From: Pristionchus mayeri
Lineage: Eukaryota; Nematoda; Chromadorea; Rhabditida; Neodiplogasteridae
DNA length: 64,000 nt
Direction of reading: 5' to 3'
NCBI GenBank assembly: GCA_036245805.1
Contig: BTRK01000004.1
Location: forward strand, 18,476,001 to 18,540,000
The translations under genes were made by a program, and so were the position numbers. Below the pieces are notes generated by a model that saw nothing but the letters and a program-made list of their open reading frames with translations, was not told the origin of the DNA and ran no database searches. This document shows, one piece after another, positions 24,911 through 37,000 of the stretch; positions within the stretch are counted from its first letter, which is position 1; every line of letters begins with the position of its first letter.

Positions 24911-27900
24911 ATGGGCGGTCGTCTGTTCTCTCTCCTCCTCCTTCTCTCGCTCTTCGAGTGGGCAGCACCTTCATCGAATCGTGAGTATGCTCACCTACAA
25001 ATGAGAGAAATATGACTGCAATATTGACTAATATGGCTTGGGTTTACCAACCAATTCCAGAAACAAGGACAGCATGCTGCCTTATTGCGACATCGGACTT
25101 GGCCGAAATTGCATTGTTGCTTTCCAGATTACACAATCATCGATGAACGGCAGTGCAAGAGCTGCCCGATTCCGCCGACTCCCAAGGTCCGGACCAGACA
25201 CCAAAATAACCATCCAAACATTTGTTGATGATGCAAATTATTCTTCACATTCTTCATTTATTTCGCTGTCTCATACACAGAGCATACAATTTGCATCTTA
25301 GGATAGTTGGTTACCTATGTTTTGCCTATGTAATCGACCGATCGAAAAGACCGAAAGCGGGCAAAATGATTCTAATCAAAAAAGTGTTTAAATCATAAAT
25401 TCAGATCGCTATGTGATTCTATTCGATTCGATATTCGCAATTGTAATTATATTATGATATTATTACACATCATCTTTTCAGAACTGTGGCAAAGACGCGA
25501 GCCCCAGTTGTCGTCGGCCCTTCTCTATCCCCTACGTCGGCCAGAACCACAAGTCGACCTGTGCGAGGCTACGGGTATGTAAACATGACCGTTATTCATT
25601 TGGTGCCCGCAACGCAGCAAAGGTGTCCTTCATCAAAAAAGATTGTGCAAGAATCATAGGGCTAGGAGAGAAGGGCTTCGGGGAGAGGGAAGTTCAAAAT
25701 AGTTAGGTAGTCTGGCGATAACTTTGGGCATGGGAATAGCGGGTTTCTTTAATAAAATAGGTTCAAAGCGATGCTCCAATGGTATTAATATAGACAGTAG
25801 TAGCACCGTAGGCAGTACTAGTACAAAGATACAAAGATACAAATTTTTATTCCATCCATTCATAGTGCGTATTTGGGGTACGGGAAGATCCTTTGATGGA
25901 GTTGATGGAAGTTACGTCGCCCTTGGCGATTCGTTGTGGGGGGTCGAGGCAGTAGGGGTGGTATAAGATACTAGATACGTATTACTGATGGGGGAAGGTC
26001 TTTTTGGGTGAGGGAAAGTATATGAGCACGGAATACGTGTGCGGGGAAGATACTATATCATAAGATAAACTATTCCAAACATTAATAGTTCTACTTACAA
26101 CAGTGGAATGAGAACTTTTAATTAGATAGGGAATCGAAAGCCGTAAAGGGTGTACTGAGCGAAGGTTATGAGAGATCGGTGAAACTCGGAATAAGAATGA
26201 ATTATCTAGTTTATAATGCCCATGAACACAGCTATGGAGAAATAGTAGGTCTGATATGATCCTTTTTCGCTCTAATGTTGCTATCCCGAGATATTTAATT
26301 CTGTCGTAGTATTTAGTGGTGACACCGAGTTCGCATCTTCTAAACAATCTACGAGAAAAGTTTATTTGCAATGACTCAAGCGTGTTAGTGAGACCAATAG
26401 CCGTAGGATTCCAAATACCGTAGTCAAAACTAGATATAGCTACAGTAACCCCCTCCAGTGTCCCCCCAACTACGACATGTTCGTGAACACGGCTGCGTCG
26501 GTTCGCGATGGAATGCGAATCTTTGATTTCACACCGCAGAGAGTCGTGCTGAATCCACAGGTATATTGGCCAAAAAAGGCCTCGTAACGATTCACTCTCC
26601 CATCTGGAAATATACGAGGGAGGGTCGCCTAGCGATTCGATGCATTTTGTTCCTCGTTTCGCCAAGCCTACTCTGGTATTTCAGCCCCAATGGGGGACCA
26701 ACCACCCCCATTGGGTGGCGAACTGGGGGAGCATTGGGGGAGCTCACCAACCTCTCTCCCCGCCCTAGAGACAATCCTCTCCCTACCTCTAACTGAGAGA
26801 GTTTTCCCCCAATGGTCCCCCTACAAATTCCTAACAATGGTTTCCCATTGTTATACTATTGGGGGTAAACTCTCTCAGTTAGAGATAGGGATAGGATGTT
26901 CTCTAGAGCGGGGAGAGCGGAATCCCCCAATGGTCCCCCAGTTCCCCTCCCACTAGGGGGGCCGTTGGTCCCCCATTGGGAGAAAAATACCGGAGTAGTA
27001 GACACAGGATAGGTGTAATCGTTAACAGAGAATTATTATCTTTTAGTTGCGTGGTACCGTGTAAAAGTCCATTGTGCGACCGTTATCGAAGTTTTTTCGT
27101 GACCAATCGCTGCGAAATTTCAAAGAATCGATATTTCAGACTATTCTCTGCTCCCGCTACGAGACAGACATCTACAAGTTCATGATACGGGACAACGAGG
27201 GGTCCGTACTCTCAACATGCTCTTATTTTTAGTCTTAATAATTTTAGTTAAATTAGTTAATTTCCAGATTCATGCGACCTGTCAACGACGTGCAATGCCG
27301 GCAGAACAATTTCCCCCGTTAGCAAATTATTCTCGAAAGCAATAGTTTTGCATTCGCTATTTCTCAGGTCATTCGTGCGTCACCGATGGATTCCTGCGGC
27401 AGACGTGCACGGCTGATGACAAGTGCACTCCGGTTCGTTTTTTTTTCATTTTGTAACCATTTTAATTTGTAAAATTGCAGATCAGCTACCTGAGTGACTA
27501 CGGCGGCAACAAGTGCAACGATCCCTACCAGCTGATGCGAGTTTTTAGTCAAATTCAAAACTTTACTTTCATTTGTTCAATATGTTCTAAAAGTGTACAA
27601 CTTACCTCTGGAAAGTTTTCGTTGTTTGAGAAATGAACAAATATTTCACTATAAATGTTAATAATAAATAAACAAAATATAATTGCAGGATGCGATTCAC
27701 GCAAGGCTTAAATTGGGAGCCAATGAGCAAGTTGACCTGTGACAGAGAGTGAGGGATTACAATAATTAATTAATCAGTCTTTTCGAAATTACCTTTGTTT
27801 AGTAAATAGTGGTATACTCGGAGTTACTTTAGTCAAAACTAGAGATGATAAAGGAAGAGGGCAGAGTGCGCGGCGCGAGACGGAATGAGAGGGAGAGGAA

Positions 27901-30898
27901 TGCAAATCGGCAAACTCTTGCGCAAGAGTGAAGGGTCTTGCGCAAGAGTTGATTTGCCAAATCATATGTTTTCGACGTTTTTCGACTTATGTTTCTTCTG
28001 AATTAGTGAATCATTTGTATAGACGTCCCATATTAGTCTACCGCATCTATTTTAAACTGATTGAGGTGGAGAAAATCTAGACAGGGTTATTTTGCTCGAT
28101 ATTTCCCATTCTTTCTTTCTCCCTGCGATTCCATAGGTTTCGTGCAATATTTTGGTTTTCAGTTCAGCCGAAAGTTGTATCATTTCTGAAAAAGCCGGAG
28201 ACGCCACCTCAAGCCTCTGAACCATCGATAATCTATATCACTTCGGAATCTATTCACAACTCGTTCCTTTCGATGGATCACAAGTTGTTGCTGAAAGTTG
28301 TTTCTCTAGAGTTGTGTCCGTTGCGGGAATAGAATGAACTCAATCTAGCAATCAAACTAAGGATAATTCCTTGAGGCCGATTCAACGAAATTGACAAAAG
28401 TTCTATGAAGAAGCTCAAAGTAATACTAAAACGGAATGCGATTGTTTGCTTGAGTCGTTGCTAGTGAAGTGACATGAGAGGTTTTAGCGACATAATTTGA
28501 GAGTAAACCCACCAAAGAAACTGGTAACACATCGATTACATTATCATTATCGGCCCTTATCTGACCCTTATCGGCTCTTAAGATGCTTGAGATGGCGTCT
28601 CAGAGGTATTCTGCCACAAAAATCCGACGATGAACCAAAATATTGCATGAAAATCTATGAACGGTAGCGCAACAAAGAAGGCAGAAAAGAGTGAACAAAA
28701 ATCGGGCAAACGATTCCTGTCTTAATTTACCAAACCCCCAATCCTATGCAAATAGCCCTGCAGACTAATCTGGGATGGGTATGCAAATGAGTCAACAAGG
28801 GGGGCGGACAAAACCTAAACGGACAAAAGCTCAAAAGATCACATCTCGCAGGCAATACGACTGAGCAACTTAGGAGTTGTTGCAATGTTACCAGTAGGCC
28901 CTCCACAACACCACACTGTTTAGATCCTCTTGCTAGGCGATCATGAGTTTCACTCCATATCCATGAATATGGGTTCATGGTCTAAAATTGAGAATTTGAG
29001 CAGAAAATCATAGATAGATAAGCACCAAATACCGAAACCAATCGATAGAGAATTATCCCAGTAACTACTCTATCCGAGTACCATATGTATCGATTGGTTT
29101 CGGTATATGGTGCTTATCTATCCATGATTTTCTGCTCAAATTCTCAATTTTAGACCATGATCCCCTATTCATGGAAATGGAGTGAAACTCATGATCGCCT
29201 AGCAAAAGGATCTAAACAGTGTGGTGTAGTGGAGGGCATACTGGTAACAATACATCAACTCCCAAGTTGCTATGTCGTATCGCCACCGAGATGTAATCTT
29301 TTGAGCTTTTGTCCGTTTAGGTTTTGTCCGCCCCCCGTCAACAATGATGTAGAAACAACGGTAACAAAACGTCAAAAACGGATGAATTCCCAAGTCAACT
29401 CTTGCGCAAGAGTTTGCCCTTTGTCCCCTCCCCTCCCCTCATTTTCATTTCTCGCCGCGCGCGAGCGGCAGAGTCTTCCTTTCACTCTTCCTTTATTCAC
29501 TCTAGGCAAAACATGTCCAACCAGTTGAAATTTCCTCAAAGATAAAATAGGCTGGTAATAAAGTGTCTTGGCAGTCTCGGCTGGTGGCGCATTCACTTCC
29601 CCAATGGCACTTGGATGCACACTCGATTCGGAACCATCGCCACTTGCGTCGATAGACGTCAGTTATTATGACATTTATTTGTGTCAAAATATATCATAAA
29701 AATTAATATTTTAACAACTTTCCTTCTGCAGACGATCCGGTTGACGAGCACCACTACTGGACTCGAATTGTGATCAGAGGCCTGCTGGTGGGCACAGTCC
29801 CCTTATTTCTAAGCATTTTCCCAACAATGTTTTTTTATTACGATTGATGAATTATTTGCGCTTCTTGCGACCATATTTGATAATAGTTAAAAATAAAAGC
29901 ACCCTAGATGATATTTATTTCTCTGGCGACTCTCTACGTCTCCTTCAATGCCTTCATGTGCCGTGCAGTAGTCATCTGGGAGGGCAGCAACTGGCAGGTG
30001 GGAATACTCATTGAACAGTGAAGTCAAAAATATTTAATATAGAAATGAATAAACTAATAAGATGAAAGTGTCGACACGTTCTTATACAATTTTTGCAATA
30101 AAATAAAAATTTGCAAGACTTGTTTTGTAATTGAAAAATAAGTACCTAACTTGCAGCGGATTTGGCAGCAGAGTCTGTTCGAGCAGAGCGAACTCGCGAT
30201 GATGCGAGAGATGAAACAGGAAGAGATCGTGAGGGGAATGAGGGAGAAGCAGCACTGGCATGTGAGTACGGAGGGTACTAGTAGGTCGGATGAGAACTAT
30301 GACGGCATGCCAACTTTGATATATCAAAGGCATGTAGTCATAGTTATCATCCGACCTAGTGTCGTACGGAGAGACTATTCACTTCTGATATTGCAAATTG
30401 CCTAACGAAATAGATAGCTAACGATCACAATTTCGAACAAAAATATAAATTCTTTTTGTGCAGGAGTACTACCAGGATGGCATCGTCATGGACCTGCGCC
30501 AGTATGACATCATGCAGAATGTACTTGAGAAGACGGATGTCGTTCGAAATGTGAGAATAAACATAGTTATTTTTCCGGAATTTTTCTTTTTTTCTAAGGG
30601 TAAAGTTCAATTTCCTTATTTGTGATACGCCAAGAAAAAAAGATGAAAAACTAGGCAACAACACAAAAAATCAATATTTTTTTTCTAGATGAGACACTGG
30701 ACGATCCTTGATGACTTCGACTACAATGCTCAGAGGGAGGAATTAAATGTTCGAAGGTCGTTCTTATTTGGAATACATTCCTTTCGATCTAGGAAAGCCA
30801 TGCGTGATCCTTCGACAGAGGCCATCCAGACGGGACCACATTTATCCCGCTCAATTACTCAATTGTATCTGATAAAGTCGATTTGTGAAAATTTGTGA
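24911..30898 (+). CDS. Type I membrane protein with Cys-rich ectodomain (414 aa), unknown family
   Basis: There are fifteen exons: 24911-24980, 25128-25186, 25482-25574, 26459-26560, 27140-27201, 27268-27317, 27368-27432, 27481-27540, about 27696-27748, 29575-29657, 29732-29787, 29908-29997, 30157-30261, 30464-30550 and 30689-30898. They total 1,245 bp. A signal peptide (MGGRLFSLLLLLSLFEWAAP) starts the protein. The ectodomain (about 24-250) has many Cys: CKSCP, RRPFSIPYVGQNH, HSCVTDGF, QTCTADDKCTP, GNKCNDPYQ, LGWWRIHFPNGTWM. One TM (about 252-274) is followed by a charged cytoplasmic tail of about 140 residues (QEEIVRGMREKQHWH). I do not recognise the family. Introns hold a LINE fragment, foldback elements and a palindrome. 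The junction at 27540/27696 is odd: GATGCGA occurs on both sides. Confidence 0.82.
25826..26457 (-). mobile_element. 5'-truncated non-LTR retrotransposon (LINE) fragment
   Basis: The minus-strand frame (about 26455 to 25982) encodes the end of a LINE ORF2: RIKYLGIATLERKRIISDLL, then HSTVVSRTINVWNSLS. The same motifs occur in the longer LINE at 46318-48360 (LERRRFVIDIMFLH, RTTVVSRTIATWNSLP). The 3' end reads GGATGGAATAAA and runs into a TTTGTATC repeat. The element fills most of the intron 25575-26458, antisense to the host gene, and its 5' break abuts the host acceptor before 26459. Confidence 0.85.
26688..26983. repeat. Foldback element with CCCCAATGG motifs (intronic)
   Basis: The arms of about 130 bp are inverted copies. 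The left carries CCCCGCCCTAGAGACAATCC and CTAACTGAGAGAGTTT; the right carries the complements. The motif ATTGGGGG or CCCCCAAT recurs about eight times. It lies in the intron 26561-27139 of the membrane-protein gene. Confidence 0.85.
27833..29507. repeat. Large composite foldback element (intronic)
   Basis: The outer arms (about 27833-27950 and 29395-29507) are inverted copies. They share AAAGGAAGAG, a purine-rich GAGAGGGAGAGG tract (GAGGGGAGGGG in the other arm) and the palindrome CTCTTGCGCAAGAG. A second inverted repeat is nested at 28799-29336. The whole lies in the intron 27749-29574 of the membrane-protein gene. Confidence 0.8.
28799..29336. repeat. Nested inverted repeat, about 250 bp arms
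   Basis: The left arm begins GGGGGGCGGACAAAACC and the right arm ends with the complement. The arms meet at a spacer of about 40 nt near 29047-29086. They are highly similar but not identical, as shown by near-mirror reading frames on opposite strands at 28727-28978 and 29157-29330. Confidence 0.88.
30277..30361. repeat. Palindromic MITE family, copy 3 (intronic)
   Basis: GTAGGTCGGATGAGAACTAT pairs with ATAGTTATCATCCGACCTAG around the centre TTTGATATATCAAA. It lies in the intron 30262-30463 of the membrane-protein gene. Confidence 0.92.
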
Positions 30899-31024
30899 TG
30901 ACTGAGTGGCTAAGACACGAGAAATAAAATGCAATTTTAAACGGAAATTTTGAAATAATTTAATGATAAACTATTTCGAAAATATATTTTGAATAAGTTC
31001 TTCTTCAGTCGTCCGAGAGACTTC

Positions 31025-34000
31025 TCAGTCCTTGCACACGGCACAGAAGCAATTGGGCATAAACTCCTTGCTCCTGAAACTACCAATGTATCCTTCTAAA
31101 ATTTTAATGTCCTTTAGAAAGTTTGGGAGCTTTGAAACTGACCACTGGTAATCAACAGTGATTTCCTCACCAGCCTTGATGTCCCTGGATGCGTAGTACC
31201 CGATCCTCCACTCCCCACGGACGCTCCACTGTAAATAGCACTATTTGATTTCAGTTTTCAATGCCAGTTACTTATCCGATAGAGAACTTCAGAACCCCCT
31301 GAGAGAATTTCAGTATATTTGGTATTTCCGTTCCAGGAAAAAAAATTCCAAAAGGCTTACCTTCTTGGTGTCACAGTTAGGCTTGCAGCAGTGATTGGCA
31401 AACCTGCAAATTATATTTTTCTTTAAATAGCCTTTATCGATTAATTTTGATTCTTCACGCTCAACTACTTACCTGGCCTCATTGCCTTTCCTTGAGGGAT
31501 CGATAAAGTATGAATAGCTGTTGGAGTCTTTCAGGCCGAAGAAGTACAGATGACGGCCCGCGATCCTGCATTATTTCGAATTATTTCACCATTTCACTCG
31601 TTAAAGGCATAAAGGCATCTTGCGTCGAAAGAAAGATGGAAAAACAATTGCCAGAACTCACATTTTAAGCCGCTTCTCTTATTCATCGACGTCAATGATC
31701 TCGCCCACGTACTCCGATACGAATGTGCCCCTGAGAGAGAATTGAGCTTAACCTTTGGTTTCTTGGATTTCTTTTCCGGTTTTACGCTGCTTACAAAGTT
31801 ACAATGCACCCACAATTATTGATCCAAATTATCGTTTAATATGCTTGCCATATTTGCATTAGAACGCCTACTCACTCTCTGATGTCCTCCATTGCGATTA
31901 GTCCGTGGCCAATTTCACTACTGATATGCTGAACTTTTGTGCGCGGAGTGATTCCCTGAATGTGGTTCACAATTATTTTACTCCAAGGAAGGATTTACTA
32001 AAGGAAGACCGCTTTCGCCAGCCAGAATTAAACGTATCCTGGTAAGCAATTTTACATACCGTCTGCATGGCTCTGTTCGTGCATTTCTCTCCGGAGGGAC
32101 AGTTCTCAGTCTGGCAGTCCACCTTGATCTTCCGATTGAAGCATTCCTCCCCACACACTCCATCCTCACACATACACTCGTGATACGGAGCAGTATCCTA
32201 AAATGAAATATGTTGACGACAATTTAAGAGACCCGCTCCGTAAGACTCGACCATTTCGACCACCCCGCGGACATGTTCCTCTAGGAACGGAAACCGCGGG
32301 GTCTTTGCTATGGTGGAAGGAGTGTCTTGGGCCAGCATTATAAAATTCACCTCTTATTATATGGCACGGCCATTGAGCAAGTTGAAATTATTAATATAGG
32401 TGAAAATGGACAAAAATTCATATTTTCTGAACTTTTCGAATTCGACTCAAAAGTCAATTTGCACTTTAGTTGGGGTATCCTGAGTATTAAAAAAAACAAA
32501 ATCTGAGCAAATTCCACTCGATTCCGAAAACACTTTTTCGATCCAATTTTTCACTTTTTTGAGTTTATACGGCTTCTAAAGGGTCAAAGCCCTTAGGTTT
32601 TATGTATGCGTGATTACCCGATGGTAGCTGAGTGTATCATTCAAGATGTTATGACCACGCTCGATTCCGCTTTTTGGTTTTTTTTTCTAAACTTGTCATG
32701 TTACCATCCCTTCCATATGAAACATGACCATATCAGCGAAGCATATTGAATATCGATCAGACACTGTCAGTTTGCAACTAATCTATGATAGCGAAGAGAA
32801 AATGTACTTAAAATTTTGAAGTTTGGCGAATTTTAGAAAAATCGTTTTTCATTTACCATGTTCGTCGCTCGATAAACCTCAAATTTCAACCCAAAGCCCA
32901 TGGCTCATAACAAAAACTTGCAGTACATATCGACTATTATTAGAAAAGAACATTGGATCGATCATGACGTTTTCCGAAATTTACGTATTCCGACCCTGAA
33001 AACGCTTCATCATCGAAGGCGGCTGGAACTTTCTAGTTTTCGGAGGCGATTTCATACTATGTTCAACCTGATTTCACTTTTCTGCAACTTATGGTATTGG
33101 GTGGGACCAGAAAACAATGAAGTTGGCGCCCATATTGCGAAATGGAGTTTCGCAACATCGAAACTTCCTAAAAATGTGCATTCCAATCTCGCGAATTTCA
33201 ACCCAAAGCCCAAATATTATACCGGAAAGGTACAATACAGATCACTAATATTAGAATATAGCATCGGATCGATCATGTCGTTTTCCGAAATTTACGTATT
33301 CCGGCCCTGAAAACGATTCATCATTGAAGGAACTTGGTTCTTTTCGGAGCCGACTTCCTGCATTGTTCAACCTGATTTCACTTTTCTACAACTTATGGGA
33401 TTGCGTGGGACAAGAAAACAATGAAGTTGATGCACATATTGCGAAATTGATAGTTCCTAAAATCGAACATTCCAATCTCACGAATTTCAGCCCAAAGTCT
33501 ACCCATTGTAGTCACAAGTTGATGTAGGCTCTCAAATGACTCTTACATTGTTGAAAGCACTATCGGATCATCTTCCGAAACTTGAGTTTTTTTTTTCAAT
33601 TTAAAATTATAAATCAAATTTTCGACAAATGCCGCGTTTTCAGGGCCGAAATACGTAAATTTCGAAAAACGACATGATCGATCCGATGCTATATTCTAAT
33701 ATTAGTCGATCTGTATTGTACCTTTCCGTATAATCTTTGGGCTTTGGGTTGAAATCATACTTGCCCAACACTGGCGGCGAGGTGTTTTCAGACCATGACC
33801 CCCTATTCATGGTTGAGCACTTCCCCCCTCTGGTTGAGGGGGGAAGTGCTCAAACATGAACCCCGGGTCATGGTCAAAAATCGATCGGTAGGTCAATGGT
33901 AGGCCAAGACTAGGTACCGTACCCAATCAATAGTACAGTACCCCCAGATACCGTATACAACTACCGTAATCTTCGATTATCGCAAACTAACTTTATTTCC

Positions 34001-37000
34001 AAAAAGAAAAATGTTTGACCCAAGGAACTGGATCTGACCCACGGAACTGGGTTACGGTAGTTACTTGGGTACCCCCCTCAACTAGAGGGGGGAAGTGCTC
34101 AACCATGAATAGGGGGTCATGGGGGTCGCCGCCGGCGTGGGCAACTATGGTTGAAATTCGCGAGATTGGAATACACATTTTTAGGAAGTTTCGATGTTGC
34201 GAAAGTCGATTTCGCAATATTGTCGCCAACTTCATTGTTTTCTGGTCCCACCTAATACCATAAGTTGCAGGAAAGTGAAATCAGGTTGAACAATGCAGGA
34301 AGTCGGCTCCGAAAAGAACCAAGTTCCTTCAATGATGAATCGTTTTCAGGGCCGGAATACGTAAATTTCGGAAAACGACATGATCGATCCGATGCTATAT
34401 TCTAATATTAGTCGATCTGTATTGTACCTTTCCGGTATAATATTTGGGCTTTGGGTTGAAATTCGCGAGATTGGAATGCACATTTTTAGGAAGTTTCGAT
34501 GTTGCGAAACTCCATTTTGCAATATGGGCGCCAACTTCATTGTTTTCTGGTCCCACCCAATACCATAAGTTGCAGAAAAGTGAAATCAGGTTGAACATAG
34601 TATGAAATCGCCTCCGAAAACTAGAAAGTTCCAGCCGCCTTCGATGATGAAGCGTTTTCAGGGTCGGAATACGTAAATTTCGGAAAACGTCATGATCGAT
34701 CCAATGTTCTTTTCTAATAATAGTCGATATGTACTGCAAGTTTTTGTTATGAGCCATGGGCTTTGGGTTGAAATTTGAGGTTTATCGAGCGACGAACATG
34801 GTACCAATAGTACCAATGAAAAACGATTTTTCTAAAATTCGCCAAAATTCAAGATTTTTTGCACTTTTCGAAACTAAGACTTTTCGCACCACAAACAGTG
34901 TCAACATAAATGTTGTTCTACTGTAAACGCTGGTCATTTTGGTTTTTTTAAACGAAACTCTAGCTCAATTTTTAAGCATTTTATGAATTTTTGAATTTTC
35001 GAAATTTCCAGAGCCGGATTTTAGGCAGTTTTGAGAAGTCGCGGAATCCGTATGTACAAAAGGATCCTGGACCTTAGGGACACCTACCCCGATAATCTCA
35101 AAGAGATCCGAGCACTTTGAACATTTTGTCAAACGCCACCTGCCATCTCTCAGAAGACCTGTGTTAAAAGATAAAACTGATTGTTTAGGGAACAATGACG
35201 CAGCAATGAGCTTTGATTGAAGAAGCATCTTTACGTCAACATCGAATAGATTCAGGAGATCTTACCTTTGCGACAGCTCTGCCGATTCGCACACTCTTCA
35301 CGATGTATTAGGTTGTCTCAAAAGTTTCTGACTATTTATTTTTCGAATTTTCTCGTGGTGTATTTAGACTCCTTACCATTCCGTCATGGTCGTAGTTAAG
35401 AACATGGTAGCAGACTACAATAATATATTTGAATGAAACATTGCTCGTAGTTTTTCCCAAGAAAATCACTTCTAGGTACGAACATGCAAAAATCGTGACT
35501 TTTTAGTGTTTTCGAATAAACACTGGTCCTTGAATATATGTGGCCTACCCAATTAGCCCACAATAACAGTGGTAGAATAAGACTTGCTTGTTCAAATAAT
35601 GATGAAATAACAGGAATATAGCGTGCTTGAGAAGCGGTAAACGGTTGAAAGTGCCGTTTTCAGCAATCAAATCTCTATAGAAATATTTCGAAACATCATA
35701 TTTCTTAACAGATGTATGAACATCCTCCAAAATGCAACCGTGCACTAGTACGGAAGGGCACTTCTGAGCGATCAACAAATGATGGTTGCTGATCGATCCA
35801 CACTTTCAAAATATAAGCTAATGTATATTCGGAAAATTTTAATTGGTGCCGGGTTGGGATTGAGAGCCATTATCAAGTATGCGTTTGAGGCCAATCCGTT
35901 GGCATTATGAAATTTAATAAGCCCACTCGTCACCCTTTAAAATAATACTTTTGTTTAGCCGATGTCAGAGCTTTCACAAGAATTAAAATCTGTTCAAAAC
36001 TGAGATTAATTTACACAAATGTCGAATTTAGCTGTGTACAGTGCTATTCTTAGTGATTGAATTGGTCCACAATAACACTCTTTTTAAAGGGTTCCGAAGG
36101 CCACATCAATAGTTAAAAACCATTTGTTGATTGGTAGATTCAGAAGCACGGGGAAGGTCAGTATGTTCGAAAATGAAAATAGTCAGAAACTTTTGAGACA
36201 ACCTAATACTTGTATGGGGCGGGAGGAGGATTGGGCTGATCCTGATGTCGATTTTATTTTTTTCCATTTAATTTGCAGATATAAAATAATCTGTAAATAT
36301 AATGTGATTACCTGAAAGGTAGCTTTTCTCCGATTATTGTTGGGATTGAGCACTCTCGTAACTGGAGCTACCACGGATCTTCTCCTGGAGGTCGAACTGG
36401 CTGTGGAATGATTCATCCTCTCCACAGATGTCGTTCTTCGTTTCTTCCTGTATACTTCTCTCGAATCTTTGACCTTGCGCTTTCTGGAGTTTATTGCGGG
36501 GTTGAAGCTTGGGGCAGAAGAAGAAGAGGTTATGATCTTTCTTCCTTTTCCACCACTTGAATTTTGCCTTGTGCTTTTGATGACTGGTTTCTTCACTACT
36601 TCCGCCTCACCAGTTTTCCTCCAAGAAAGTTATTTTAAAACGTTTCTCGTATTTCTATGCTTTTAGATTATCATTTGATATCATCCACTATTTAGCGCCT
36701 GAATCGTACCTTGACAGGAATTCATTCCATACTTGCGCCAGTTCTTCATTCGTGTCAAAGTGGATCTTCATATGCTTCTTCAGATTTGTTTTCAATCTGC
36801 ATGCTTTTCCGCAGGTGGGACACTCGTGGTCAGCAGAATTATCATGCACCGAGCGGTGCTCGGACAAGTTCGAAAAGAAACTGAAACTCTGCAAAGAAAA
36901 TTACAAATATTATTTATTTTGCCTTTATATTAATTCATTTATATTATTATTTGGTGAATATATGAGAGACTATCTGAGAGAACTAAGCAATACTGCCTAT

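Noticed and set aside
26559..26665. N-terminal extension of the LINE minus frame past 26458
   Set aside because: It reads antisense through the host exon 26459-26560 and its intron; the LINE homology stops at about 26457.
28727..28978. Mirror reading frames on opposite strands at 28727-28978 and 29157-29528 as a duplicated gene
   Set aside because: They are arms of a nested inverted repeat inside an intron, without coding features.
32900..33310. 136-codon plus-strand frame starting MAHNKNLQYIS, mirrored on the minus strand at 34757-34395
   Set aside because: Both copies are the two arms of one foldback element; no domain, no splice context, and the identity comes from the inverted repeat.
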